NCBI RefSeq assembly: GCF_014837155.1
Contig: NZ_JACYHA010000008.1
Span: 1 to 64,000, forward strand
Length of the DNA stretch: 64,000 nt
From: Litchfieldia stipae
GTDB lineage: Bacteria; Bacillota; Bacilli; Bacillales; Bacillaceae_L
Reading direction: 5' to 3'
Shown: in pieces, positions 8,179 through 19,587 of the stretch
Layout: every line of letters starts with the position of its first letter
How positions within the stretch are numbered: the first letter of the stretch is position 1
Position numbers and translations under genes: made by a program
Notes under the pieces: generated by a model
The model's database searches: none
What the model saw: the letters and a program-made list of their open reading frames with translations, nothing else
Told to the model about the DNA's origin: nothing

Positions 8179-9741
8179 TTAATATGAGTTCTCATGATTA
8201 AAAACCACATCATTCAAAGCAACTTGTAGGGTACCCTTAAATTCTGCGTGATTTAGAAGCCCAACATCTGATGTAATTATTCCTTTTACAATTTCAGCCC
8301 TTAATCCTGTTATGATTGTTCGACAACCCATCATTGAGATTCCTTTAATGATTCCAAGTAAATTTTGAGTCGTCTCATGTGTCATTGGAGTAATACCTGA
8401 CAGATCAAGTATTAATGTTTGTATATGTTGACTTTCTATTTCATCAAAGACTTTGTCTTTAATGGTATTGAGTCTCATCGTATCAAGCATACCTATAACT
8501 GGTAGGATACAGATATGCTTATTGATTGGAATAATCGGTACTGATAAATTTTCAACAAGCTTTCGCTGATTTTCTAGTAATTCATCCTTGAACTTTGAAT
8601 AACTAATAAAAAAGTGTGATAGAAAGAGATCAATCAGTTCATTGATTTTTTTCTCTAACGCAAAGAATTCAGTTCGGTTTGGTTGTGCTTCACGTAAATC
8701 TTCATAGTTATATAAGAAATCCCATAGGGTTCGTCGAATAGCTTGGACCCATTCAAGCTTAAATGCAACGGTTAAGGAATACTTTGCCCATGCAACACCT
8801 TCCCGCTTTGCGAATGATATTAATTCATGTTCCCTTTCTTCCACAACATACAACACTAACTTATGTGCATTATTTACAAGATTAATATTCCCAATTTTAT
8901 GTATTTCTTCAATTTTCCCCTTCACATTTATCGCTTCTGAAAGCAAACGTTCCTCAAATCCGTTGCGATTTTCGATAAAGAACTCTTTAATCGTTAAATT
9001 CTCTATATAATTCAAATTCAACTTTCGCACCCCTCGTTTATTAGATATTTTCTGTTCGGGAATATGGATTCTAAACGTCGTCCCTTCATTTGACTTACTC
9101 TCAACATTAATTTTCCCTCCATGCTGGTAAATAACTGAAAAGACTTGCGTTAATCCCATACCAGTCCCCTGATCCTTCGTACTTAAGAATGGGGTTCCTA
9201 GTAAACTTAACTTATCCTCTGGGATTCCAATTCCAGAATCTGTGATTGTGACAATCACTTCTTCATTTCTTGAAATAAGAGAAATTGAGATTGTCCCTTC
9301 TCCTTCAATTGATTCAAACGCATTTTTTATCAGGTTAAAGAACGCCTTTTTATACTGATTTTTCTTCCCAACAATCAAAGCGTTAGGCGATTTAAATTCT
9401 GTTTGAACGGTAATATCATACATCTTGTCTTGAAAAAGATTTAAGATTGATTCTAGTTCAACGGTTAAATTAAAAGTCTGGTAATCTTCATCTTCTAAAT
9501 CTGGCTTAGATACTTGAAGAAGATTATTTAAAGTAATAAGGGCATTATCTAGTTCTGTTTGAGCAATATCTATGTAACGGTTATTTTCTTCCTGTTGAAG
9601 CAACTGCAAAAATCCTTTTACTGCTGTTAATGGGTTCCTTACTTCATGAGCAATACCTGCAGCAATTTGCCCAACTGATGCTAGTTGGCTAAGATGGCTT
9701 TCGCTTCCATTGTCTGTCTTTTTTCCATCAATGTTCTCCAT
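8179..9741 (-). CDS. Soluble histidine kinase fused to an RsbR-like STAS module
   Basis: A 520-residue protein without membrane segments. Residues 20-230 are a kinase core: H-box AHEVRNPLTAVKGFLQLL with phosphoacceptor His32, N-box near 136-145, G1 DSGIGIP (168-174) and G2 GTGMGL (192-197). Residues about 245-390 form a helical domain like the N-domain of RsbR co-antagonists. The linker ENQRKLVENLSVPIIPI leads to a STAS domain at about 401-515. In B. subtilis RsbRA two threonines are phosphorylated; by my memory alignment the first position is His455 (with Thr454/457/458 beside it) and the second is Gly487. It could join a phosphorelay to the general stress module. Start ATG 9741 with AAAGGAG upstream. 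Confidence 0.85.
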   Translation of the reverse strand: MENIDGKKTDNGSESHLSQLASVGQIAAGIAHEVRNPLTAVKGFLQLLQQEENNRYIDIAQTELDNALITLNNLLQVSKPDLEDEDYQTFNLTVELESILNLFQDKMYDITVQTEFKSPNALIVGKKNQYKKAFFNLIKNAFESIEGEGTISISLISRNEEVIVTITDSGIGIPEDKLSLLGTPFLSTKDQGTGMGLTQVFSVIYQHGGKINVESKSNEGTTFRIHIPEQKISNKRGVRKLNLNYIENLTIKEFFIENRNGFEERLLSEAINVKGKIEEIHKIGNINLVNNAHKLVLYVVEEREHELISFAKREGVAWAKYSLTVAFKLEWVQAIRRTLWDFLYNYEDLREAQPNRTEFFALEKKINELIDLFLSHFFISYSKFKDELLENQRKLVENLSVPIIPINKHICILPVIGMLDTMRLNTIKDKVFDEIESQHIQTLILDLSGITPMTHETTQNLLGIIKGISMMGCRTIITGLRAEIVKGIITSDVGLLNHAEFKGTLQVALNDVVFNHENSY

Positions 9742-9925
9742 TCAAAGCACTGCTCCTTTAGTGAAAATAGTACAACCATTCACATTGTATTTTATTTCCA
9801 CTATCACGTAAACAAAATTGACTAAAATTCATCTCGTTCGACAAAATCTATCAGGAATACAGGCTAAACTGATGATCTATACCATTTTTTTATGAAAATA
9901 TAAATGCTAGTTCGAATATTAATTG

Positions 9926-9949
9926 GTATAAACTGGCACTAAAGGGTAT
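9926..9949 (+). promoter_or_regulatory. SigB-like promoter
   Basis: GTATAA (9926-9931), 12 bases, GGGTAT (9944-9949). It differs from the SigB consensus (GTTTAA, 12-15 bases, GGGTAT) at one position. It would start transcription about 70 bases before the 127-residue gene at 10025. Confidence 0.45.
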
Positions 9950-10024
9950 ACTTATTGATAGAGGAAATTTCCTGGTCTTCGAGTCCTCAGTTCTCATTAG
10001 TAGAAGGCTGGACCAAAGGAAGGA

Positions 10025-10408
10025 ATGACCAAATTTATGACAATAAGTACAGTATACCAAGCACAAGCAGGAGATGGGGTTAGGAAAAAGCGTCTGAAAA
10101 GACCGAACTCTTTTTTTAATACTCCTGAAGAAGCTGTTTCAGAAGCACTTGCTCTGAAGGAAAAGATGGATACCACTTACAAAAACGAAATTGAATGGGA
10201 TTACAAATGGAAGATGACAGGTTCCTCTGAAAAAATGAAAATATTGAAGGGCTACCTAGGTGGGGATAGAGAATCAATCGCCTTTTACCTGCAAATCATC
10301 TCTGTAGAGTTTCAAGAGGAATATGCCGTTGTCAAACCGATTAAACCTAAAAAGGTAACAGCAAAGGATAAAAAAGTCATTACGAAGGTTACTAAGCTCT
10401 ATGCTTAA
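10025..10408 (+). CDS. Hypothetical 127-residue protein, possible general stress gene
   Basis: I do not recognise this protein. It is a soluble, lysine-rich product (MTKFMTISTVYQAQAGDG at the start) with a basic C-terminal tail (KPIKPKKVTAKDKKVITKV). There is no signal peptide or membrane segment. AAGGAAGG overlaps the start region of ATG 10025, and ATG 10037 is an alternative. It is transcribed away from the kinase-STAS gene and lies behind a SigB-like promoter, so stress induction is plausible. The 280-base gap upstream holds no other feature that I can support. Confidence 0.6.
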   Translation: MTKFMTISTVYQAQAGDGVRKKRLKRPNSFFNTPEEAVSEALALKEKMDTTYKNEIEWDYKWKMTGSSEKMKILKGYLGGDRESIAFYLQIISVEFQEEYAVVKPIKPKKVTAKDKKVITKVTKLYA

Positions 10409-10573
10409 CTTAGCATAAACATGAGGGCAAGATGTATTGGTTTAGATACTTATTTGCTTTTCCGAAGATAATCTGTTACTCTTAAGAAGCATTATTGTTC
10501 GGTATGTAGGGATTGAATAAGTATTTGAACTTTTCGCCTTTGATAACTAATTGAGCAATTTTAGTAATAAACC

Positions 10574-10588
10574 GTGGATATGGTCCAC
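10574..10588 (+). promoter_or_regulatory. Hairpin just before the cold-shock gene ribosome site
   Basis: GTGGA-TATGG-TCCAC followed within two bases by AGGAGGA. Cold-shock mRNAs usually have long structured leaders; this hairpin may tune translation with temperature. Confidence 0.4.
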
Positions 10589-10604
10589 ACAGGAGGAAAC
10601 ACAC

Positions 10605-10805
10605 ATGCAACAAGGTACAGTAAAATGGTTTAACGCAGAAAAAGGTTTCGGTTTCATCGAAGTTGAAGGTGGAGAAGACGTATTCGTACATTTCTCAGCT
10701 ATCCAAGGCGAAGGATTTAAATCTTTAGACGAAGGCCAAAAAGTAACGTTTGACACTGAACAAGGTCAACGTGGACTTCAAGCTACAAACGTAAACAAAG
10801 CATAA
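10605..10805 (+). CDS. Cold-shock protein (CspA/CspB family)
   Basis: A 66-residue nucleic-acid chaperone. It has the full cold-shock domain: RNP1 as [11 protein letters not shown]2 as VFVHFSAI, and the start [14 protein letters not shown]. It binds single-stranded RNA and DNA and melts mRNA structure in the cold. I chose ATG 10605 over earlier in-frame starts because AGGAGGA lies seven bases upstream and the length then equals the 66-67 residues of the family. It is monocistronic, with a long leader and a strong terminator. The DEAD-box helicase DbpA follows, a functional neighbour in RNA remodelling. Confidence 0.95.
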   Translation: MQQGTVKWFNAEKGFGFIEVEGGEDVFVHFSAIQGEGFKSLDEGQKVTFDTEQGQRGLQATNVNKA

Positions 10806-10814
10806 TTAATGAAA

Positions 10815-10846
10815 AGGACTCTAATCATGGTTAGAGTCCTTTTTGT
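10815..10846 (+). terminator. Terminator of the cold-shock gene
   Basis: Arms AGGACTCTAA (10815-10824) and TTAGAGTCCT (10831-10840), then TTTTTG. Confidence 0.9.
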
Positions 10847-10860
10847 TTTGCAAAAAATAA

Positions 10861-10910
10861 AAAAGGGGCTGTCTCATAAGTGCTTGGCACTTAACAATAG
10901 ACAGCCTCCT
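10861..10910. repeat. Double hairpin, GGCTGTCT element
   Basis: Outer arms GGCTGTCT (10867-10874) and AGACAGCC (10899-10906) enclose an inner hairpin AAGTGC-TTG-GCACTT (10878-10892). It is preceded by AAAA. It resembles the terminator at 2128-2179 and is probably one of a family of small palindromic elements. Confidence 0.55.
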
Positions 10911-11036
10911 CTAGGCAAAATGTCATAGGTAATAAAATGGTAGATAAAGCATAACACATTATTAGTCATATTCCTAAATATTTTTGAAAAAATTGTCGAA
11001 TCCTATTAAAAAGTCTAATTTTAAAAAGAGGTCTAT

Positions 11037-12482
11037 ATGAATAAACATACGTTTGAAGATTATCAATTAAGTGATGAAATCAAAAGAGCATTAAATGTAT
11101 TGAAATATGATACCCCAACAGAGGTACAGCAGGAAGTGATTCCAAGAGTGTTGGATAACCAAGACCTAGTTGTAAAATCGCAAACAGGCAGTGGGAAGAC
11201 AGCGTCATTTGGAATTCCTATTTGTGAAATGGTGATTTGGGAAGAACGACATCCACAAGTACTAATCCTTACACCTACTCGTGAGCTTGCCGCTCAGGTA
11301 CGAGATGATTTAACCAATATTGGGAGGTTTAAGCGAATCAAAGCATTAGCTGTTTATGGAAAGGAACCATTCTCAAAACAACGAGAAGAGTTGAAGCAAA
11401 AAACGCATATCGTTGTTGGTACTCCAGGACGAGTCATGGATCATATTGAAAGAGGCACACTAGTTTTAGACAATATTAACTATCTTATTATTGATGAAGC
11501 TGATGAAATGCTAAATATGGGCTTCATTGACACGGTCGAATCCATTATTCAAGAACTATCACCAAATCGAACGACTATGGTCTTTTCAGCTACCTTACCA
11601 AAGGACGTAGAGGTCCTCTGTCATAAATATATGAACACCCCTATTCATATTGAAATTGCTGCTACTGGGATTACCACTGACACCATTGAACACCAGCTAA
11701 TTAAGGTGAAGCAGGAAGATAAGCTTACTTTACTTAAGGATGTAACCGTTGTTGAAAATCCAGATAGTTGCATTATTTTTTGCCGAACAAAGGAGCATGT
11801 TGACCAAGTTTATACTGAGTTGGACAACGCTGATTATTCTTGTGAACGACTACACGGTGGGATGGAGCAAGTAGATCGATTCGCCGTGATGGAAGGATTC
11901 AAAATGGGGAATTTCCGTTATCTTGTTGCTACAGATGTGGCTGCTAGAGGAATTGATGTTGATAATGTGACTCTTGTTATTAATTTTGATGTTCCAATGG
12001 AAAAAGAAAGCTATGTCCATCGTACTGGACGAACAGGTCGAGCTGGGAATCAAGGAAAAGCGATTACGTTCGAAACTCCTAATGAAGAAAAATACCGCCG
12101 TGCTATCGAAAGATATATTGGTTTTGAGATTCCAACAATGGAAGCTCCTAAACAGTATGAAGTAGAAAGAGGAAAAGCTGCTTTTGAAGAAAAAATCAGC
12201 GGTCGCCGTGTCGTTAGAAATAATAAAACAGCACGAATTAATAAAGATATTTTAAAACTCCATTTTAATGGTGGAAAAAACAAAAAGATCAGAGCCGTTG
12301 ATTTTGTTGGAACCATCGCAAAAATCCCTGGCGTCACAGCTGATGATATCGGAATCATCACAATTAAAGACAGTCTTTCCTATGTCGATATCCTTAATGG
12401 AAAAGGGGCACTCGTCCTACAAGCAATGGAAAATACAACAATCAAAGGAAAGAAGCTTAAAGTAAGTCCTGCGATTAAATAA
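11037..12482 (+). CDS. dbpA: DEAD-box ATP-dependent RNA helicase DbpA (YxiN type)
   Basis: A 481-residue helicase. Motifs in order: Q motif [10 protein letters not shown], Walker [25 protein letters not shown] as [11 protein letters not shown] as VFSATLP, and motif [12 protein letters not shown]. The C-terminal 75 residues (from about 405) form the DbpA RNA-binding domain, which in E. coli DbpA and B. subtilis YxiN binds hairpin 92 of 23S rRNA. Length fits YxiN closely. The start follows AAAGAGG. It acts in large-subunit ribosome assembly. Convergent with the amylase gene, with a shared terminator. Confidence 0.95.
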   Translation: MNKHTFEDYQLSDEIKRALNVLKYDTPTEVQQEVIPRVLDNQDLVVKSQTGSGKTASFGIPICEMVIWEERHPQVLILTPTRELAAQVRDDLTNIGRFKRIKALAVYGKEPFSKQREELKQKTHIVVGTPGRVMDHIERGTLVLDNINYLIIDEADEMLNMGFIDTVESIIQELSPNRTTMVFSATLPKDVEVLCHKYMNTPIHIEIAATGITTDTIEHQLIKVKQEDKLTLLKDVTVVENPDSCIIFCRTKEHVDQVYTELDNADYSCERLHGGMEQVDRFAVMEGFKMGNFRYLVATDVAARGIDVDNVTLVINFDVPMEKESYVHRTGRTGRAGNQGKAITFETPNEEKYRRAIERYIGFEIPTMEAPKQYEVERGKAAFEEKISGRRVVRNNKTARINKDILKLHFNGGKNKKIRAVDFVGTIAKIPGVTADDIGIITIKDSLSYVDILNGKGALVLQAMENTTIKGKKLKVSPAIK

Positions 12483-12483
12483 T

Positions 12484-12516
12484 AAAAAATAGGCACATTC
12501 ACTCATGTGCCTATCC
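12484..12516. terminator. Bidirectional terminator, dbpA / GH13
   Basis: Arms ATAGGCACAT (12489-12498) and ATGTGCCTAT (12505-12514), with an A-run on the left that gives a U-run for the minus-strand gene. Confidence 0.85.
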
Positions 12517-12522
12517 TACTAT

Positions 12523-14304
<1,782 letters not shown>

Positions 14305-14315
14305 TTAGTAAGTAT

Positions 14316-14331
14316 GATTAAACGTTTTATC
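14316..14331 (-). promoter_or_regulatory. LacI-type operator before the neopullulanase gene
   Basis: GATAAAACGTTTAATC on the minus strand, identical to the copy at 23315-23330 upstream of the solute-binding protein gene. The AAACGTTT core is typical for LacI/MalR operators. Confidence 0.75.
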
Positions 14332-14353
14332 AATCAACACGAGCAACTAATTC

Positions 14354-15409
14354 TCAATTCAAATTAGTGCTCGTGCTTTGATTAGTTACAACCGCAGTGC
14401 TTTGTCTCACTTTTAAGCTCACTGGTAGAATGATATTTCGATTTTGAGGATGCCCATTGTTTTCAATTTGATCTATGACTAGCTTTACCGCCGCTTGTCC
14501 TCTACCATAAATATCTTGACGCACAGTAGTCAAGCCAGGTGTGACATATTCTGAAAAGTAGAGGTCATCAAAGCCCATCACAGAAAAATCATCAGGGACT
14601 GAAATATTTAAATCATAAAAACCTTTGATCAACCCCATGGCTGCCAAATCTGAAAAAGCAAATACTGCCGTGACTTGACCTCGATATTGCATAATTTGCT
14701 GCGCAGAATGATATCCTTCCTCTAATGAGAAATTATTTGGGATAATGAAATCAGGATTATATTCTATCCCTGCTTCCTCTAACGCTTTGCGATAACCTGC
14801 TAATCGATAATGTCCAATAGAATTATAATTAACAGATTCACCAACCTGTCCTGAAATAACCATAATCGATCGGTGCCCCTGGCTAATTAAGTACTTTGTC
14901 CCCAAATATCCTCCCATTTCATCATTTAACCCGACCTGATACAAATCCGGGTCAGATAAATAACTATCCATGTAGACAGTTGGTAGATGCAATCTCCTAA
15001 TATCTTCTAATAAATCCGGGTTATCGTTAGCACCAAATACAATTAATCCGGTAATTTGTTTTTCTAATAAGAAGGATAGATCTGGCTCATCCTTTACACC
15101 TGTGACGATAACATGGAACCTTCGATCTCTTGCACCGCTCTCAACACCTGCAATTAATTGCGAGAAGAACGGATTCATCGCAATCTCACCTCTAGGTGCA
15201 AAAGGGACAACTAAAGCGATTAATGGATTCATTTTATCCTTCAAGCTTCTTGCAGCTACATTTGGCATATAATTGGACTCTTTGATGATTTTCTCAATTT
15301 TTTTACGTGTCTCTTCAGAATAACGCCCTTTTCCATTAATCACATTTGACACTGTTCCAATTGAAACATTGGCCATCCTCGCTATATCTTTGATCGTAGG
15401 TCTCTCCAT
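14354..15409 (-). CDS. LacI family transcriptional regulator (MalR-like)
   Basis: A 351-residue repressor. The N-terminal helix-turn-helix is TIKDIARMANVSIGTVSNVI with hinge NVAARSLK; residues 60-340 form a periplasmic-binding-like sugar sensor (IALVVPFAPRG, VMGFDDLYFSEYVTPGLTTVRQD). It lies inside the maltodextrin cluster, between the lipoprotein amylase and the neopullulanase genes. Repeated AAACGTTT-type operators before the transporter and before the next gene are its likely targets, with maltose or maltodextrin as the expected inducer (inference). Start ATG 15409. Confidence 0.9.
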   Translation of the reverse strand: MERPTIKDIARMANVSIGTVSNVINGKGRYSEETRKKIEKIIKESNYMPNVAARSLKDKMNPLIALVVPFAPRGEIAMNPFFSQLIAGVESGARDRRFHVIVTGVKDEPDLSFLLEKQITGLIVFGANDNPDLLEDIRRLHLPTVYMDSYLSDPDLYQVGLNDEMGGYLGTKYLISQGHRSIMVISGQVGESVNYNSIGHYRLAGYRKALEEAGIEYNPDFIIPNNFSLEEGYHSAQQIMQYRGQVTAVFAFSDLAAMGLIKGFYDLNISVPDDFSVMGFDDLYFSEYVTPGLTTVRQDIYGRGQAAVKLVIDQIENNGHPQNRNIILPVSLKVRQSTAVVTNQSTSTNLN

Positions 15410-15515
15410 CTTCAGCCAATCCTCTCACTTAAATCTGTCTATTATAGAAAATTCTCTTACTCCATTTTATCATGTAAAGTGAAGAAGCTATAAGATTACC
15501 TACTCTTTTTTACAG

Positions 15516-17057
15516 TTATTTTTTTAATAGAATCAGTGTTGAATATGGTGGTAAGTCGATTGATTCAGTTACTTTTGATTGATCAAAAGAAGCAAAATAA
15601 ACTTGATTAAATTCTTTATCTGCATCATCTAATGCAATCGTAATAGCTTTCTTCGAAACATTGTGAAGAACGAGAACTTCTTCCTTGTCCGTTTGACGCT
15701 TAAAGGTCACTAGTCCATTTTCACGATATGATGTTGACTTCAATGCTCCCTCAATTAATGCTAAATTCCCTCGTCTAGCGTTAATTAAATCTCTATAATG
15801 AGTATACATGGAGTTCTCATCATCTAGTTGTGCTTCTAAAGATTTCACTTCTTTATCTTGATTATGCTTAGATGTAATCCATGACGTTTGTTCTTTTGCA
15901 GCTTCTCCAGAATTCCAAATAAATGGCTCTCTAATATATTCATCAGGTTTAGATCCTTCTAGCCCTGTCTCTTCTCCATAATAAATATATGGATTACCAG
16001 GTAAAGTTAGTAAAAGAGAAGCAGCCATTTTCGCTTTATTATGATCACCTTGCACCTCAGTCATCACTCGGTTCATATCATGATTTGTTATAAACGTAGA
16101 ATCAATATAATCCTTATTCACTTGCTCAAAAAAGCCTATGGTTCTAGTTAAATTCGATACAATTCCAGCATCACTTTCTTGTTTGACAGTGCTTAGTATT
16201 TTTTCTGATAAGTCAAAGTTGAATCCCGAATGAAGTCCTTCTAAATATGGACCAACGACCGAAGCACTATCCCAAACCTCACCGACCATCATCACGTCTG
16301 GATTAATCGCTTCCATTTCGCTTTTGAACTCTTTCCAAAAAGCGACATTTCGATCATGATGATCACTGTATTGATAACTGCTATATAAGTACTTTGCAGC
16401 ATCTAAGCGGAAACCATCCACACCAATTTCTTTTAACCAAAACGTTCCTGCATCAATGATTTCCTGACGTAGCTTTGGTGAATCAAAATTCAAATCTGGC
16501 ATCCCATCCCAGAAAACACCTTCATAGATGTTATTTCCACTCCCATACCATACGGTTTGAGCCCAATCACCTGTTTGATTTGTATTTGTCTCTTCATCTG
16601 CCCAAACATAGTAATCTCGATATTCTTCATCCCCAGTTAATGCCTTTTGAAACCAAGGATGGTCCTTAGAAGAATGATTTATGACAAAATCCATGACAAT
16701 CTTGATGCCTTTTTTGTTTGCCTCTTCTACTAAACGCTTCATGTCATCAATCGTACCGTACTCTTCATCTACTCCGAGGTAATCAGTGACATCATATCCA
16801 TGATAGCTTGGTGAAGGATTGATTGGCATTAACCAGATTCCTTCAATCCCGAGATCTTCTAAGTAATCTAATTTGTCGATAATTCCGTTGATATCTCCAA
16901 TTCCATCACCATCACTGTCGGCAAAAGCCCTTACAAATATTTCATAATAGACACCATGTGGCTCGGAACTTAGGCGTTCATATTCTGTTGTTGTTGAATT
17001 TGAACAACCTGTTAGGAGGACACTTGCTAAAACTAACCCTTGTATCCATTTTTTCAT
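15516..17057 (-). CDS. Lipoprotein alpha-amylase (GH13)
   Basis: A 513-residue secreted glucan hydrolase anchored as a lipoprotein: signal peptide MKKWIQGLVLASVLLTGC with lipobox LTGC, Cys18 the lipidated residue. The GH13 barrel follows; catalytic residues are Asp in GFRLDAAKY, Glu in MMVGEVWD and Asp in ITNHDMNR. Facing outward on the membrane, it would trim starch or long dextrins next to the uptake system. Start ATG 17057 with GGGAGG. It follows the GH31 gene after a terminator-like hairpin. Confidence 0.9.
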   Translation of the reverse strand: MKKWIQGLVLASVLLTGCSNSTTTEYERLSSEPHGVYYEIFVRAFADSDGDGIGDINGIIDKLDYLEDLGIEGIWLMPINPSPSYHGYDVTDYLGVDEEYGTIDDMKRLVEEANKKGIKIVMDFVINHSSKDHPWFQKALTGDEEYRDYYVWADEETNTNQTGDWAQTVWYGSGNNIYEGVFWDGMPDLNFDSPKLRQEIIDAGTFWLKEIGVDGFRLDAAKYLYSSYQYSDHHDRNVAFWKEFKSEMEAINPDVMMVGEVWDSASVVGPYLEGLHSGFNFDLSEKILSTVKQESDAGIVSNLTRTIGFFEQVNKDYIDSTFITNHDMNRVMTEVQGDHNKAKMAASLLLTLPGNPYIYYGEETGLEGSKPDEYIREPFIWNSGEAAKEQTSWITSKHNQDKEVKSLEAQLDDENSMYTHYRDLINARRGNLALIEGALKSTSYRENGLVTFKRQTDKEEVLVLHNVSKKAITIALDDADKEFNQVYFASFDQSKVTESIDLPPYSTLILLKK

Positions 17058-17090
17058 TGTAATTCCCTCCCTCTATAGGGCTATGATTAT

Positions 17091-17123
17091 AAAAATGAGC
17101 GAAATCTTACGTTAGATTCCGCT
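17091..17123 (-). terminator. Terminator after the GH31 gene
   Basis: Arms AGCGGAATCT and AGATTTCGCT (17098-17107 with 17114-17123, one mismatch), then CATTTTTAT on the minus strand. It may act as partial terminator within the mal cluster. Confidence 0.65.
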
Positions 17124-17136
17124 AATTTTTTTGTTT

Positions 17137-19509
17137 CTATAAATCTAGCTTAATAATTAAAGTACGTTCTTCAGTGTCCACTAGGTATTCTGAGGTTGCT
17201 AATTCACCATTAATGAAGATTTGCTTATCTTTCTCTACGTCATGAATAACTAGAGTCCACTCTTTCCATTCTGGTTGATAGTTCCCTTGATTCTTAACCT
17301 CAAATTCAAGTCGATCCTCGTTAAATTCGCAGCGGATACTCTTCTCTAAGTATTCACCCTGTTCATATGAGAATGTTTTTCCATCATCCTCATATAAGAC
17401 ATAACTTGCTTGACCTGATGAAGAAGGGTAGACATGTATTTGTAGATTCTCTTCCGCCTTTTCAGTTGATTGTTTTACTGAACCATGTGCTAGAATTGAT
17501 CCTTCTTTAACGAAGATTGGCAGTGTATTGATATCAGCTTCAACTAGGATGTGCTGACTTCCTGCTATTCTTTCACTTGTCCAGTAATTGATCCAGTTGC
17601 CTTCTGGAAGATAGACAACTCGATGGAAGGTTGAAGGTGCTGTAATTGGAGCAACAATGACATTACTTCCAATCAGGAATTGATCTGATAAATTAACTGT
17701 ATGCTGATCATCTGGATACTCCATTAATAATGGACGCATCACTGGCACACCTGTTTTACTTGCTTCATTAAACAAAGTATAGAGATGTGGTAACCAAACA
17801 TATCGAAGCTGAATATACTTTTTCACAGTCGATTCAATCTCTTCACCAAAGGACCATGGCTCTTGACGAACAGTGTTAATCGCACTATGGTTTCTGAAGT
17901 AAGGAGTGAATGTGCCAAATTGTGTCCAACGAGCAAGTAATTCACCAGTTGTATCATGTGCAAATCCGCCTACATCTGGACCAGTTAAAGGGACTCCGGA
18001 GATTCCAAGGTTCATACACATTGGTATCGCCATCTGCAAGTGCTCCCAGAAGCTTCTGTTATCACCAGTCCATACCGCGCCATAGCGCTGTATCCCTGCA
18101 TAACCAGCCCTTGTTAATAAAAATGGGCGATTGCCATTCAAAAGATTTTTCATTCCATTATAGGTTGCTTCTCCCATATAGAATCCATAAACATTGTGCA
18201 TTTCACGATGTGTTTTTAACGTTCCATCCTGGTTATGCATCACCTTAACATCCATTGTTTTCGTTTCATTAAAGACGGCTGGCTCATTCATATCATTCCA
18301 GATTCCTTCAATCCCTAAATCCGTATAAAACTTATGCTTTTGGCCCCACCATTCTCTTACTTCACTATTCATAAAATCAGGAAACGCACTGTTCCCTGGC
18401 CAAACATCGCCATGATAGATTTTGCCATCGATATATTTACAGAATCGATCCTCATTGATTCCTTCTTGATAAATCGGATATTCTGGATCCTCTTTCACGC
18501 CTGGATCGACAATTGGGACAACATGAATACCAGCTTCCTTTAAATCCTTCATTAATTTCTCTGGATTAGGGAAACGATCACGATCAAATGTAAATACTCG
18601 GTAACCATCCATATAATGAATATCTAAATAGATTGCATCCACTGGAATCTCTTTATCTAGGAAATGTTGAACTAGTTCACGTACCTCTGCTTCCGTTTCA
18701 TAGCTATATCTAGATTGATGATAACCTAATGCCCATTTTGGTGGAATCTGCATTCTACCTGTTAATGTCGTATATTGTGTTAATACATCTTTCGGAGTAG
18801 GTCCGGCCATCACATAGTAATCTAGTTCTCCACCTTCGGCTGAAAATGAGTATACATCTGTTTCTGTCTTCATATCAAATACAGATTTAAATGTATTATC
18901 AAAGAAAATACCATGTGCTTTACCGCCTCTCACAGTGATAAAGAACGGAATGGACTCATATAATGCGTCAATTTCTGGATTATGTGGTGCATACACATCA
19001 CTATTCCACATTGTCATTTTTTCGCCGCGCTTATCTAAAAAGCTTGTTTTTTCTCCAAAGCCGTAGAAATGATCGTCCTTTTTCATATCTTTATAGCAAA
19101 TCACTTCTTTTTTCTCGTTATACCCCATCCCACGTGCTGTTTCTTCTACTAGAAGACGGTTGTTTTCATCATAAACCGCAAGACGGAAAGGGCTACGCGA
19201 AATCTTGATTGATAGCTTTGAAGAATTTAGTGTTACTGCTTGTTCTGATTCTATCACCACGACATCGATTTCTTCTGGCTCAGTTACGAGTGCAAAGCTA
19301 CTTTCCATCGTCGGTGCTGAAAATGGATTCATTACAATTCGAGCAATTTCATCTCGATAAAAGACAATATTGACATACCCTTGTTCACAAACAAACGAAT
19401 AAGTATTGTTGATTTGTGTAAAGTGCTTCAAGTCTCCGATATCATGATATGGAACCCCATCTATAGACTTTTTATTTCCTGGATGTATTGCAAAGCTTGT
19501 ATCTTGCAT
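17137..19509 (-). CDS. Alpha-glucosidase, glycoside hydrolase family 31
   Basis: A 790-residue cytoplasmic enzyme. An N-terminal beta-sandwich (to about 240) precedes the catalytic barrel. The nucleophile Asp sits in GIWNDMNEP and the acid/base Asp in WTGDNRSFW; two C-terminal beta domains follow. It releases glucose or xylose units from the non-reducing ends of imported oligosaccharides; context argues for maltodextrins. The start ATG 19509 has AGGAGGAAG upstream. It is fourth in the mal gene order, after the second permease and a partial terminator. Confidence 0.93.
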   Translation of the reverse strand: MQDTSFAIHPGNKKSIDGVPYHDIGDLKHFTQINNTYSFVCEQGYVNIVFYRDEIARIVMNPFSAPTMESSFALVTEPEEIDVVVIESEQAVTLNSSKLSIKISRSPFRLAVYDENNRLLVEETARGMGYNEKKEVICYKDMKKDDHFYGFGEKTSFLDKRGEKMTMWNSDVYAPHNPEIDALYESIPFFITVRGGKAHGIFFDNTFKSVFDMKTETDVYSFSAEGGELDYYVMAGPTPKDVLTQYTTLTGRMQIPPKWALGYHQSRYSYETEAEVRELVQHFLDKEIPVDAIYLDIHYMDGYRVFTFDRDRFPNPEKLMKDLKEAGIHVVPIVDPGVKEDPEYPIYQEGINEDRFCKYIDGKIYHGDVWPGNSAFPDFMNSEVREWWGQKHKFYTDLGIEGIWNDMNEPAVFNETKTMDVKVMHNQDGTLKTHREMHNVYGFYMGEATYNGMKNLLNGNRPFLLTRAGYAGIQRYGAVWTGDNRSFWEHLQMAIPMCMNLGISGVPLTGPDVGGFAHDTTGELLARWTQFGTFTPYFRNHSAINTVRQEPWSFGEEIESTVKKYIQLRYVWLPHLYTLFNEASKTGVPVMRPLLMEYPDDQHTVNLSDQFLIGSNVIVAPITAPSTFHRVVYLPEGNWINYWTSERIAGSQHILVEADINTLPIFVKEGSILAHGSVKQSTEKAEENLQIHVYPSSSGQASYVLYEDDGKTFSYEQGEYLEKSIRCEFNEDRLEFEVKNQGNYQPEWKEWTLVIHDVEKDKQIFINGELATSEYLVDTEERTLIIKLDL

Positions 19510-19539
19510 TAGACTTCCTCCTAAACAAAAATCCGATTG

Positions 19540-19572
19540 AAGAAAAAGAGAGGTTTTTGCTCTCTCTTTCTC
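19540..19572 (-). terminator. Partial terminator between permease and GH31 genes
   Basis: AAAGAGAG and CTCTCTCTTT arms around 19546-19570 with a GTTTTTG loop; on the minus strand it is followed by TTTTTCTTC. Probably attenuates read-through. Confidence 0.55.
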
Positions 19573-19587
19573 ACATGACTTATTCTT

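Noticed and set aside
17910-18248. 112-codon open frame opposite the GH31 gene
   Set aside because: Shadow of the catalytic domain coding sequence, no start signal.
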